Shown here one piece after another: positions 1 to 8,898 of a DNA stretch of 64,000 bases; the stretch's first letter is position 1; each line of letters starts with the position of its first letter. The translations under genes were made by a program, and so were the position numbers. Location of the stretch: positions 1-64,000 of the forward strand of contig CAVOLE010000031.1 in assembly GCA_963696665.1 (NCBI GenBank), in the 5' to 3' direction. The notes below the pieces were generated by a model. That model did not search any database and had not been told where the DNA came from. It was given only the letters and a program-made list of their open reading frames with translations. This stretch comes from Roseiarcus sp963696665. Its GTDB lineage: Bacteria; Pseudomonadota; Alphaproteobacteria; Rhizobiales; Beijerinckiaceae.

Positions 1-1
1 A

Positions 2-103
2 GCCCACAGCCGGACCGGCATCAATGCCTGGGAGATAGCCGAACTGGCCAAGCTCCGAGGGATATCTCCGTGGGCTCCCTTGGCAAAGATCATTGCACAA
101 TGA
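2..103 (+). CDS. C-terminal end of an unknown protein (partial)
   Basis: An open frame enters from the left edge and ends with TGA at 101-103. Its last residues read ...WEIAELAKLRG...KIIAQ. The stop overlaps the ATG of the next gene as ATGA, the usual sign of translational coupling, and this is the main reason to accept it. It belongs to the same tightly packed plus-strand run as the three genes that follow, which look like a phage or integrated-element module. No function can be assigned from about 33 residues. Confidence 0.45.
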   Translation, partial: AHSRTGINAWEIAELAKLRGISPWAPLAKIIAQ

Positions 104-468
104 ACGACCTCACCCCAATCAAGACGCGCTCACGCGGCGTAGTTGACCGCGCCAAGCGTCGCATTGAGGGATTGCTCCTCAAGCACCCCGCGATGACCCG
201 CGAGCAGGCGGTCAAGAACATCTGCGACACCATGCTCCGTGAGGAGGGCATTGATCTGGCAATGAGGCTGAGGGCCTTCGCCATCCCACAGCCCGAGAGC
301 CACGCCAGCAGAGAGCGAACCGAGCTTCACAGTACCCCCTTCGACGCCACCAAGGCGTCTCCCTTCGACGCCGTCTATCCCACCCCGGCTGGCCCTGAGT
401 GGGCGACGTGGGTCCTCAGTGGCGGGAAGGTGATTATGAAGTGGTCAGGCCCGACACAGCGCGGCTGA
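100..468 (+). CDS. Hypothetical protein, phage-like module
   Basis: Encodes about 122 residues starting at the ATG that overlaps the preceding stop (an upstream GTG at 70 is the alternative). The N-terminal half is basic and helical (TRSRGVVDRAKRRIEGLL), and a middle stretch resembles a small DNA- or protein-binding helix pair (TREQAVKNICDTML). The C-terminal third is Pro/Thr/Ser-rich and low in complexity. There is no signal peptide or membrane segment. I do not recognise a family. Its position in a run of short overlapping genes beside a tRNA suggests an integrated phage or element gene. Function unknown. Confidence 0.45.
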   Translation: MNDLTPIKTRSRGVVDRAKRRIEGLLLKHPAMTREQAVKNICDTMLREEGIDLAMRLRAFAIPQPESHASRERTELHSTPFDATKASPFDAVYPTPAGPEWATWVLSGGKVIMKWSGPTQRG

Positions 469-575
469 CCTCGACCACCCACCACCATCCAAAATCAAAG
501 GCGCGTCTCTTCGCGCCTCTCAATCCGGCAGCCGACGATCAATCGGACAATCCTGCCAACTCAAGAACGCACACC

Positions 576-1521
576 GTGAGCAACTTCATTACCACCACCC
601 TCAGCGGAGCCCGCGTCCAAATGAACCCGGACGGCTCGCTCACAAACGGACCCGGCATCACCGAGCAAGTGGCCGGCGCGAACGTCAACCCGCTCGCTGG
701 CGAAGGCACAGCCCAAGCTCACAAATCCGGCTCAACGCGCGTGGTCATCGGCGGCAATGGCGCTGATTGGAGCGCAGTCGATAAGGACAAGGATCATCAA
801 AGCTTCTCCTCGACCACCATCACGAACGGCGAGGAGGGCATCCTAGCCACCGCCACGAACGGCCGACGCGCGGTCACAGCCACCGAGCTAAAGGCGTCGG
901 ACTTCGTCACGCTCCCTAACAAGATGGAGGTAACGGTTGCCGATGCTGTCACGCTCGGATACCTGAGGCCGGCAGCCAGCGGCAGGGGATACGAGAACAC
1001 CGTCAAGGGCCAGCCCGCACATGGCTCGCAGGGCTCCCAGAGCGCCAACGTGGACCCCGCAGTGGCTGCTAGGGCCGCTGAAGCCGCCGCGCTGGAGAAG
1101 GCCGCGGCCACCGTCAAGGGAGAGATGGCAGACTTGGAGGCCGCTGCGTTCGCTGCCGCTGATCCCCACAACGCCATCGCAGCCCTCACTGAGATTCCCC
1201 TTGGGCTTGCGGTTGGCGTCATGGTGAAAGGCCAGCGCGGGGGAGAGCCTGACCAGCGGCCAACTCGACCAGCTCGCCACCTTCTGGAAGACGGATCACA
1301 ACGGCGCTCACCAGAAGATAACGGACGCCTACAACGCCACGACGGCGCAGTTCGTCCAGGCGGCCAAGTTGGTTGGCGTGGACCCCACAGCAGCCGGTGA
1401 ATGGATCAGCAAGGCGCGCAGCGACACGTTCATGAGCGTGTTGCAGGCGGCCACCATCCGCGGGAACCCGAGCGCGTGGCTCTCGCTGCTTCGGGACGCC
1501 AAGGCGAACGGGGTGAGGTGA
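576..1521 (+). CDS. Ala/Gly-rich phage-like protein, one frameshift
   Basis: Coding begins probably at the GTG at 576 (residues VSNFITTTLSGARVQMN); a GTG at 399 is in the same frame but would overlap the previous gene. The frame runs to about 1235. There a one-base slip near a GCGCGGGGGA stretch moves coding to another frame, which continues convincingly (SLTSGQLDQLATFWKTD ... LLRDAKANGVR) to TGA at 1519-1521. The stop overlaps the next ATG. The product would be about 315 residues: a Thr/Gly-rich N-terminal half, an Ala/Glu-rich helical stretch near residues 155-200, then a compact helical end. It may be a structural or assembly protein of a phage, but no motif proves this. Confidence 0.45.
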
Positions 1522-2012
1522 TGGACGAACTGGTCAACCTGCCAGGAGGAGCGGCCTCGCGCCGGAAAGAGATACGGAACCGGCTGGCTGCCCTTGAGGC
1601 CAAGGTGGATCAGGTGGTGGAGGGCGTGCTTAGGTGCGCCCCCTACATCCCACCTTCACCGCCTCCAGACCCACTGCACTCCCTCAAGCGGGCCATAGCG
1701 GAGGATAAGGTGCGCCTGCCGGGGGACCTCACCCACGCGAGTGACGCTGAGGGTGAGCCGATATGTGTTGGCACCACCTACAACGGCGTCTACTTCCGCG
1801 TGGAGGATTTGGTTCGGTTCGGGATCATGGACGCCAAGGGCAGCGTGTTCAGGCATGACCGTTGCGGGCGCATAGCACACACCGTGCGGATTGATCGGGG
1901 TGAACCACTTCACGCCGGAGCCATCGCTGGGTGGGACTACCCGCACAAAGTGACGCACCCTCGCTTGTCCTTCAGTGGGCTTGCGGGGGTTCTTTTTTCA
2001 TCACTGGCTTAG
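1521..2012 (+). CDS. Hypothetical protein, end of phage-like module
   Basis: Encodes about 163 residues. The start at 1521 is chosen because its ATG overlaps the TGA of the previous frame (TGATG) and follows a GGGTGAGG stretch. The first 40 residues are a probable coiled coil (RNRLAALEAKVDQVVEGVL). A proline-rich linker follows, then a region with VGTTYNGVYFRVEDLVRFG that could be a small binding domain. It is the last gene before the tRNA-Gln 3' end. I do not recognise it; phage-like origin is inferred from context only. Confidence 0.45.
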   Translation: MDELVNLPGGAASRRKEIRNRLAALEAKVDQVVEGVLRCAPYIPPSPPPDPLHSLKRAIAEDKVRLPGDLTHASDAEGEPICVGTTYNGVYFRVEDLVRFGIMDAKGSVFRHDRCGRIAHTVRIDRGEPLHAGAIAGWDYPHKVTHPRLSFSGLAGVLFSSLA

Positions 2013-2089
2013 CAGAGTGGCTTAGGGGATGGCTTAGAAGCCTCTTCAAAACCACCCCTTAACTAGCTGAAATCATTACATATAACCGA

Positions 2090-2163
2090 TGGCTGGGGGA
2101 CCTGGATTCGAACCAAGATTGACGGAGTCAGAGTCCGCTGTTCTACCGTTGAACTATCCCCCA
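2090..2163 (-). tRNA. tRNA-Gln (CTG anticodon)
   Basis: On the minus strand the acceptor stem TGGGGGA pairs with TCCCCCA, followed by G and an encoded CCA. The anticodon stem CGGA/TCCG encloses the loop CTCTGAC, giving anticodon CTG. The T arm contains GGTTCGAATCC. All 74 bases are accounted for. The 3' end faces the phage-like genes at 100-2012, which is the usual geometry of a tRNA used as an integration site. Confidence 0.93.
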
Positions 2164-2317
2164 ACGGTCGCCTGAGGGCGCACTTTTCCGCGTTGGCGTG
2201 GCGCGTCAATAGCGAAGCGGAGCCAGCGGCGCAAGCGCTTCGGAGCCAGGGCCGCCGCCGATCGGCCTTGGGCTTCCGCCTTATGAAAACGCGGGAGCGC
2301 GCGCGGGTCGATGCCGC

Positions 2318-5300
2318 TCAGACCTGCTCCACCGCCACCACCCCGGGCGCGGCCTTGAGCGCTCCGGCGATCGCCGCGCTCACCGAATAGCGGCCGGGCA
2401 GGCGGATTTCGACCTCGCCGTCCTGCGGCCCGAGGATCACGACCAGCGACACCTCGCCTTCGCCCGGCGCGGTCAAGCGCCGCTCGATGGAGTCGAGCGG
2501 CGTCTCGTCGCGCACAAATACGCGCAGGCCCTTCTGGACCTTCGCGGCGGCCTCGGTGAGCGGCTCGACGTTGACGATGCGCGCCCGCACATCCTCGCCT
2601 TCAACCGCCGCCTGCAGCGTCACCAGAACGTCCGCGCCTTTCTCCAGAAGGTCGCGGAACTGGCTCAAGCCCTCCTGGAACAGGATCGCCTCGTAACTTC
2701 CGGACGGGTCGGAGAGCTGCACGACGCCGATCTTGCCGCCGTTCCTCGTCCGCCGCTCATAGCGGTCGATGACGCTCGCCCCGAGCCGCGCGGTCGTGGC
2801 GCCGTTGCGCACCGATCGCGCGAACTCGGCCCACCTCGTGGCCCTGAGGCGTTTGAGCGCCGCGTCATAAACTTCCAGCGGATGGCCGGAGAGGAAGAAG
2901 CCGACGGCGTCGAACTCGCGCCTCAGCCGATCCGACTCGGGCCACGGCGCGGCCCGCGCTTTGATTGGCGCCGCCTCCGTTTCGCCAAACAGCGCGTTTT
3001 GTCCGGCGGCTTTCCGCGTCGCCTCACGATTGGCGATCGCCAGCATCGGCTCCACGCCTGCGAAGGCCGCCGCCCGGTTAGGCTCCAGGCAATCGAAGGC
3101 GCCGGCCGCCGCGAGGCTCTCGAGCGCCTTCTTGTTGACAGCGCGGGGATCGAGCCGCGCCGCCATATCGCCAAGCGAAGCGAACGCGCGCGCCCGGCGC
3201 GCGTCGACCAGCGCCTCCGCCTGCGCTTCGCCGACCCCCTTGATGGCGCTCAGCGCATAGTGGATAGTCGGGGCCCCGGCCTCGGTCCGCACGTCAAAAT
3301 CGACCAGGGATTCGTTGACCGACGGCGCTGCGACCTTGATGCCGAGGCGCTGGGCCTCAGTGCGGAATTCGGCGAGCTTGTCGGTGTTGCTCTTGTCGAG
3401 CGTCATGGAGGCAGCGAGGAATTCCGCCGGATGGTTGGCCTTGAACCAGCCTGTCCAATAGGCGATCAACGCATAGGCCGCGGCGTGGCTCTTGTTGAAT
3501 CCGTAATCGGCGAATTTGGCAAGGAGATCGAAGATCTCGTCCGCCTTGGCGCGGGTCAAGCCCCGCTCGACCGCGCCATCGACGAAGCGGGCGCGCTGCG
3601 CGTCCATCTCCTTCTTTATCTTCTTGCCCATCGCGCGGCGCAGCATGTCGGCTTCGCCCAGCGAATAGCCCGACAGCGTCTGCGCGATCTGCATCACCTG
3701 TTCCTGATAGATGATGACGCCATAGGTCTCGCGTAAAACCGGTTCGATCATCGGGTGGATGTAATCGGGCTTCTCCTGGCCGAGCTTGCGCGCGCAATAG
3801 GTTGGGATGTTCGCCATCGGGCCCGGACGGTAGAGCGCAACCAGCGCGATCAAGTCCTCGAACCGGTCGGCGCGCATGTCGACCAGCGCCTTGCGCATGC
3901 CGCCGCTTTCCACCTGGAACACGCCGACCGTTTCGCCGCGCCCGAGCATCGCGTAGGTCTTGGAATCGTCGAGCGGGATCTTGCCGAGGTCGATCGCTTC
4001 GCCGCGCCGGGCGATCAGGTCGATCGCCCGCTTGAGCACGGTCAGCGTCTTCAGGCCTAAGAAGTCGAACTTGACCAGGCCCGCCTGCTCGACCCATTTC
4101 ATGTTGAACTGGGTCGCCGGCATCGCCGATTTGGGATCGCGGTAAAGCGGCGCGAGCTCGATCAGCGGGCGGTCGCCGATGACGACGCCAGCGGCGTAAG
4201 TCGAGGCGTTCGAGTAGAGCCCCTCGAGCCGTTCGGCGATTGTGAGCATGCGGGCGACCTTCTCGTCCGCCTTCGCCGCCTCCTGCAGCCGCGCCTCATC
4301 CGCCACCGCCTGCTTAAGGGTGACCGGATGGGCCGGATTCTGCGGCACGAGCTTGGCGAGCTTGTCGACCTGGCCGAGCGGCATTTCGAGCACCCGGCCG
4401 ACATTGCGCAGGACGCCGCGCGCCAGGAACGAGCCGAAGGTGATGATCTGCGCGACGCGGTCGGCGCCATAGCGTTCGCGCACATAGGCGATCACTTCGT
4501 CGCGGCGGTCCTGGCAGAAATCGATGTCGAAATCCGGCATCGAGATGCGTTCGGGGTTGAGGAACCGTTCGAACAGGAGGCCAAACCTTAAGGGGTCGAG
4601 ATCGGTGATGGTGAGCGCCCAGGCGACGACCGAGCCCGCGCCCGAGCCGCGCCCCGGTCCGACCGGAATCCCTTGCGCTTTCGCCCATTGAATGAAGTCG
4701 GCGACGATGAGGAAATAGCCGGCGAACTTCATGTTGACGATGACGTCGAGCTCGAAGGCGAGACGCTTTGCATAGTCCTCCTCTGTGCGTCCCGGGGTGA
4801 GGCCATGCGCGGCGAGGCGCGCGCTCAAGCCCTCGCTCGCCTGGCGCCTGAGCTCCTGCTCCTCGTCGAGTCCGTCGCCGCCAACGACAGAAAAGCGTGG
4901 CAGGATCGGCTTTCGCGTCATAGGCCGATAGGCGCAGCGCATTGCGATCTCCACGCTGGCCTCGGTCGCCTCGGGGAGATCGGCGAACAATTCGGTCATT
5001 TCCGCGCGCGTCTTGAACCGGTGCTCGGGAGATAAGCGCCGGCGGTCGGACGCCGACACCACCGCGCCTTCGGCGACGCACAAGAGCGCGTCATGCGCTT
5101 CATAATCCGAGGGATAAGCGAAATAGGGTTCGTTGGTCGCGACCAGGGGCAAGCCGGCGCGATCCGCGAGGCAGACGAGGTCAGGCTCAATTGCGCGCTC
5201 GCTGTCGAGGCCGTGGCGCTGGATCTCGACATAGAGCCTGGAGCCGAAAGCGTCGGCCAGGCGCTTCACCCGGCTTTCGGCCAGGTCGCCAAGGCCTGCT

Positions 5301-5773
5301 CTGAGCGCCCGGTCGATCGGCCCGGCCGGGCCGCCGGTCAGCGCGATGAGGCCCTGGGCGCCTTCCAGCGCGGGAAACGGAAGGTGCGCGTCGTCGCCAT
5401 CCTTGGGATCGAGCCACAGGTCTGAGGCGAGGCGCATCAAATTGCCGTAGCCCGTCTCGTTCTGCGCCAGAAGGACGATCGGGGCGCGCGCATTGTCGCG
5501 CTCGACGCCGCGCCAGAAAGCAGGGGCCGCGTCGGCGAAATCGACCGTCACCTGCGCGCCGATGATCGGCTGCACGCCGCTCTTGGCGAGCTTCTCGGAA
5601 AATTCGAGCGCGCCGAAGAGGTTGTTCGTGTCAGTCATCGCGAGCGCTGGCATGGCGTCGGCTTGGGCGAGCTTGGCGAGCGTCTCGACGGTCAGCGCCC
5701 CTTCGCGCAGCGAATAGGCGCTGTGCACGTGCAGATGCACGAAGCCAACGGCTTTGAGAACGGACGAGTCCAT
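2318..5773 (-). CDS. dnaE: DNA polymerase III alpha subunit (replicative)
   Basis: Catalytic subunit of the replicative polymerase, about 1151 residues, the normal length for DnaE1. The N-terminal PHP domain starts with HLHVHSAYSLREGA around residue 10. The polymerase core carries GPGRGSGAGS and the catalytic aspartates in PDFDIDF near residue 413. Finger and thumb motifs (YQEQVMQIAQ, KKIKKEMD, FNKSHAAAYA) follow, and an OB-fold and C-terminal region end the protein. The start is the ATG at 5771-5773; the frame stays open 27 codons further upstream, but family homology begins at MDSSVLKA. It lies 77 bases downstream of a 34-residue membrane protein on the same strand and may share its promoter. 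Confidence 0.96.
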   Translation of the reverse strand: MDSSVLKAVGFVHLHVHSAYSLREGALTVETLAKLAQADAMPALAMTDTNNLFGALEFSEKLAKSGVQPIIGAQVTVDFADAAPAFWRGVERDNARAPIVLLAQNETGYGNLMRLASDLWLDPKDGDDAHLPFPALEGAQGLIALTGGPAGPIDRALRAGLGDLAESRVKRLADAFGSRLYVEIQRHGLDSERAIEPDLVCLADRAGLPLVATNEPYFAYPSDYEAHDALLCVAEGAVVSASDRRRLSPEHRFKTRAEMTELFADLPEATEASVEIAMRCAYRPMTRKPILPRFSVVGGDGLDEEQELRRQASEGLSARLAAHGLTPGRTEEDYAKRLAFELDVIVNMKFAGYFLIVADFIQWAKAQGIPVGPGRGSGAGSVVAWALTITDLDPLRFGLLFERFLNPERISMPDFDIDFCQDRRDEVIAYVRERYGADRVAQIITFGSFLARGVLRNVGRVLEMPLGQVDKLAKLVPQNPAHPVTLKQAVADEARLQEAAKADEKVARMLTIAERLEGLYSNASTYAAGVVIGDRPLIELAPLYRDPKSAMPATQFNMKWVEQAGLVKFDFLGLKTLTVLKRAIDLIARRGEAIDLGKIPLDDSKTYAMLGRGETVGVFQVESGGMRKALVDMRADRFEDLIALVALYRPGPMANIPTYCARKLGQEKPDYIHPMIEPVLRETYGVIIYQEQVMQIAQTLSGYSLGEADMLRRAMGKKIKKEMDAQRARFVDGAVERGLTRAKADEIFDLLAKFADYGFNKSHAAAYALIAYWTGWFKANHPAEFLAASMTLDKSNTDKLAEFRTEAQRLGIKVAAPSVNESLVDFDVRTEAGAPTIHYALSAIKGVGEAQAEALVDARRARAFASLGDMAARLDPRAVNKKALESLAAAGAFDCLEPNRAAAFAGVEPMLAIANREATRKAAGQNALFGETEAAPIKARAAPWPESDRLRREFDAVGFFLSGHPLEVYDAALKRLRATRWAEFARSVRNGATTARLGASVIDRYERRTRNGGKIGVVQLSDPSGSYEAILFQEGLSQFRDLLEKGADVLVTLQAAVEGEDVRARIVNVEPLTEAAAKVQKGLRVFVRDETPLDSIERRLTAPGEGEVSLVVILGPQDGEVEIRLPGRYSVSAAIAGALKAAPGVVAVEQV

Positions 5774-5850
5774 TGGGCTCGATTGTCGCAAGAGGCGGCG
5801 CGCAGGTCGATACCGGGCGAAGCATCGGCTGTGGATGACGCCCGCCCTCG

Positions 5851-5955
5851 TCACGAACCGAGGGCGCGGGCGATCAGCGCAATCATGACCAGGAAGGCCC
5901 CAAGGGCGGCGATCTCGGCGATGTCGCGTAGTGCGTAAGCAGCGATGGTGTGCAT
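5851..5955 (-). CDS. 34-residue single-span membrane protein, probably SOS-controlled
   Basis: A short frame of 34 codons begins MHTIAAYALRDIAEIAAL and ends ...ARALGS. Residues 14-31 form one hydrophobic span, ending with Arg-Ala-Leu-Gly-Ser. The ATG at 5953-5955 has an AGAGG ribosome site about 5 bases upstream (AAAGAGGCTGAG). A good promoter with an embedded LexA-like box lies about 30 bases further upstream. Caulobacter SidA, a 29-residue SOS-induced inner-membrane division inhibitor, is a conceptual parallel, but I see no sequence proof of homology. dnaE follows on the same strand. The reading frame is clear; the function is inferred only from size and regulation. Confidence 0.6.
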   Translation of the reverse strand: MHTIAAYALRDIAEIAALGAFLVMIALIARALGS

Positions 5956-5982
5956 CTCAGCCTCTTTGATCTCGATAAATTC

Positions 5983-6011
5983 ATGATATGTTCGCTTTTT
6001 GTACGAGTCAA
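5983..6011 (-). promoter_or_regulatory. Sigma-70-type promoter with embedded LexA-like box
   Basis: Reading on the minus strand: TTGACT (6011-6006), a 17-base spacer, then TATCAT (5988-5983). The spacer holds GTAC-N7-GAAC (5990-6004 on the plus strand: GTTC-N7-GTAC), one base away from the alphaproteobacterial LexA site GAAC-N7-GAAC. A repressor there would block RNA polymerase. It drives the 34-residue membrane protein and possibly dnaE. Confidence 0.6.
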
Positions 6012-6222
6012 CTCAACCGGCGACGTGCATCGTCCGCATTGGAGCGCGTGGTTAACGTAAGGGAAGTTGGTCAGCCAAAACGGGAGTGGCGCAGACTTTC
6101 GCCGCCCGCCAGGCCGAGCCGTGAGCATCGACAGGGCGGAAAATGCCCGACTGGTTGAAAGGAATGGGGACGATCGCCCGCTCTTGGGAGGCGGACCGAC
6201 CCCTATTTGGCACAGTCAACGA

Positions 6223-7304
6223 CTAAGCTTCGACCGTCGCCGCCTGTCGCTGATCGCATTGGCTCGGCGCCCGAAATGCGTAGAGGCCAAGTCCGGCAAA
6301 CCCGGCGATCATCATCGCCCAGGTCGAGGGCTCCGGGACGGGATTTGCCAGGAAGCCGTTAACGGCGTCCGGGGCGGCGAGGGTGTTTGCGTAGAAGCCG
6401 ACAAGCTGACCCTTGTCGTTGATGCCATTGACAATGGTTCCCTCTACGCCAAACGAGGTGGTCCCGTCAGCGTTCGGATCGTCGACGGTCGTCCAGGTAT
6501 TCGTCAGCGAATCGTAAACAAATCCGTGCGTATTGCCGGCGGCGTCGACGTAGCTCCCCACGACCTGATCTTTATTGTTGAGGCCCCACGCCATTGTGTC
6601 GGCGCCATTCCCGTTCGGGTCATTCAGCGAGACGTCGCCTCCCTCGGTAACGAGGAAGCCGAAAGTGTTTCCGGCGCTGTTGGTGTAGAAGCCCGAAACC
6701 GTCCCGACGTTGTTGATGCCCGTCGCGGTGGTGGACGTGGAGTTAAAGCTCGCGGGAAGGGTGATCGGCCCGGTGTTGAAAACCGAGGAAATCGAGCCGC
6801 TGACATCGACGACATCTGCCTTCGTTACGCCGGCGCCGTTGACATAAAAGCCGACGGCGAGGTTACTATCGTTGACGCCGAGCAGCTGGCTAACGATCGG
6901 TATCTCCGCTGTTGGGATCAAAGAATGGAGTGAAAACGCCGCCCTGATTCAGCGAACCCGACGTTATCGCCCGCGGCGTCCACGAAAAAGCCCACCGTCG
7001 TGCCAATATTGTTGAGCCCCGTCACCTGGGTCTGCGCCGCCCCGGGGAAATTCTCCGCCGCAAAGCTTCCCGCTCCGTAAGGAGGGGCGACCGTGAATCC
7101 ATTGTTGGGAACCACCGTTCCGTCGCCGAAATAGCCCGCGATCGTGCCGCCATTGTTGATGCCGAGCAATTGGGTGAAGCGCCATCGCCGCCGGCGCTGT
7201 TCACCTTGCAAACGAATAGCCGCGTGCCTCGGCGGGCGATATGGCCGCTGAAACACCGAGAACCGTCAAAGTTGCGACCGAAGCAAGAACAACATGAGCG
7301 CGCA
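6223..7304 (-). pseudogene. PEP-CTERM protein with HAF-like repeats, several frameshifts
   Basis: The start at 7302-7304 gives a signal peptide (MRAHVVLASVATLTVLGVSA). The frame then breaks near 7215, near 7180 and twice around 6920-6950. The pieces assemble into an exported protein of about 360 residues made of repeats such as LLGINNGGTIAGYFGDG, GLNNIGTTVGFFVDAAG and GLNNKDQVVGSYVDAAG. These resemble HAF-type extracellular repeats. The C-terminus is a textbook PEP-CTERM sorting signal: VPEPSTWAMMIAGFAGLGLY followed by basic residues. Such proteins are normally processed by an exosortase, none of which is in this window. At least four slips in 1.1 kb could be real decay or sequencing error. 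Confidence 0.7.
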
Positions 7305-7622
7305 TGGAATACGCTCCCTCGCGATAGGTTCCATTACGTCGCGCGCTCTAAAAGGCGACGCGCGCAAGTCATGGAGACTTCACCGATATCCGCGTTCATA
7401 TCATTGTATGTCAGGAAAAGCGCACCAGTCCCCGGTTCGCCCCCCAACGCGATGTCACGTACGAGCGCCAGTATAATAAATTATCGCGCTGAAAATTGTG
7501 GCACTGAAGCGGTCGAGAAGCAAGCTCAATTAAGCATTCGGTCACGTGGATCGGCTCGATGTATACAACGGTGGGTTGTCTTTGGGCGCTGCGGAACCTA
7601 GACGGGCGCGAGCGCCAGCGGC
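7305..7622. other. Intergenic region, no gene seen
   Basis: A 318-base gap between the glutathione transferase end and the PEP-CTERM start, both on the minus strand. It should hold the promoter of the PEP-CTERM gene. I see no clear -35/-10 pair, terminator or repeat. Confidence 0.4.
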
Positions 7623-8376
7623 TCACGATTTCCGCTTTGCCTTCGCCGGCGCCTGATCGAGCTCGGCATAACAGCCGGAAGATGCCCGATTCATTGAAGG
7701 GAATGCGTCGATCCGAGGCGAGATAGGCGGCCACGTTCTTCTGTTCGGCGACCCACTTCGTCAGCGCTGCGAGCGAAGGATAAAGCTTGCCGGCGTCGGC
7801 GAATGCGTGCGGGAAGGCGTAAGCCATGCCTGCCCAGATCTGGAACAGCGACAAGTCGACGGTGGTGAGTTCGGCCCCGACGGCATGCGCTTTTCCCGCC
7901 GGATTGTCGCTCAGCACGCGCTCGAAATGGCCGAGATATTTCGGAACGCGATGCTGAAGGAAGGCGGCGGAGCGCGCCTTGGCCTCCTTCCTCTGGTCCT
8001 CGAAATAGAGGTCGGTCGAGATCGGATGATGCGTGTCGTGCACCTCCGCGACGAAATCGGTGATCGTGAGCTGCAGCCCATGGGCGTAGATGCGCCCCAC
8101 CTCATCCTTCGGCGCTAGCCCAATCTTTGGGCCAAGATAGTGGAGAATGTTGGCGACATGCGAGACGACGATTGCGCCGTCGCGCAGGAACGGGGGCGCG
8201 AAGGGGGTATAGGGGACGGCAGCGCCCTCGAGCATCGACATCATCCCCTTGACGCCGCGCCCGGCCCCGCGCTCGCGCGCCACGTCGACATAAGCCGCGC
8301 CCGCCGCCTCGAGCGCGAGGCGCACGAACTCGCCGCGCCCCTGGATGCCCGGCCAATAGTAGAGCTCGTAAGGCAT
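7623..8376 (-). CDS. Glutathione S-transferase, frameshift near C-terminus
   Basis: The N-terminal thioredoxin-like domain opens with YELYYWPGIQGRGEFVRLAL, and SHVANILHYLG occupies the glutathione-binding region near residue 75. An all-helical C-terminal domain follows (TTVDLSLFQIWAGMAYAF). Starting at ATG 8374-8376 with GAGGA upstream, the frame reads correctly to ...PFNESGIF near 7678. A one-base slip there separates it from the expected end (YAELDQAPAKAKRKS, stop at 7623-7625). The unshifted frame instead runs to 7411 with unrelated residues. The likely product is about 250 residues. It is cytosolic and conjugates or reduces electrophiles; the substrate is unknown. Confidence 0.8.
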
Positions 8377-8424
8377 AGTCTGATCCTCGTGAGAAATGGC
8401 CGCGGCGACAGCGGCGCGCCCGGC

Positions 8425-8838
8425 TCAAGGCTTGCCGGGTTCGCGCGGATCGATCTGCGGCCGCATATGGTCGGCGGCCTTGGCGTAGCGGCGCGCATGG
8501 TCAAGGAGTTCGCCGTCGGTCGGATGGTCGGCCTTCTCCACCCCTTCGACATGCGAGCGGATAGAGGGATGCTTCTCGGCCAGGAATTTGGCGAACAGGT
8601 CCTTCTCCCGCGCGGGGCCGACGATAAGGATTGCGCCGGCGTCGGCGATCGTCTTCGCCACATCCTCGAAGAACGGCTTGTTCTCTTCGATCCTGTGGCC
8701 GCTTCGCGGCTCGCGCGCATGAAGGTCGCGAACGATATGATCGCGGACCACGGTCTTGTTCGCCTTATCGACATTGAAATGGAAAACGCGCGCCCGCTTG
8801 TGATCGATCCAGACGACGGCGTGATAGTGCTGGGGCAT
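8425..8838 (-). CDS. Translational machinery protein / eRF1-like domain protein
   Basis: Encodes 137 residues from ATG 8836-8838, with AGGAG about 8 bases upstream; a longer in-frame extension to 8889 lacks such a site. The sequence HYHAVVWIDHKRARVFHFN, followed by IRSHVEGVEKADHP and repeated His, is typical of small proteins annotated as translational machinery protein, related to eRF1/Pelota-like folds. A Rossmann-like strand AILIVGPAREKDLF sits near residue 70. There is no signal or membrane segment. The precise role of this family is not established. Confidence 0.65.
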   Translation of the reverse strand: MPQHYHAVVWIDHKRARVFHFNVDKANKTVVRDHIVRDLHAREPRSGHRIEENKPFFEDVAKTIADAGAILIVGPAREKDLFAKFLAEKHPSIRSHVEGVEKADHPTDGELLDHARRYAKAADHMRPQIDPREPGKP

Positions 8839-8898
8839 GGCGGCGCTCCTGGGAGGGATGGACTTTCTTGACCCTACCGCGCCGGGCAAGGCTGCGCT

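Noticed and set aside
2013..2089. Defined attachment-site repeat
   Set aside because: The second copy would lie outside the window, so no duplication can be shown.
5990..6004. Exact LexA site
   Set aside because: One base differs from GTTC-N7-GTTC, so it is reported as LexA-like, not as a confirmed site.
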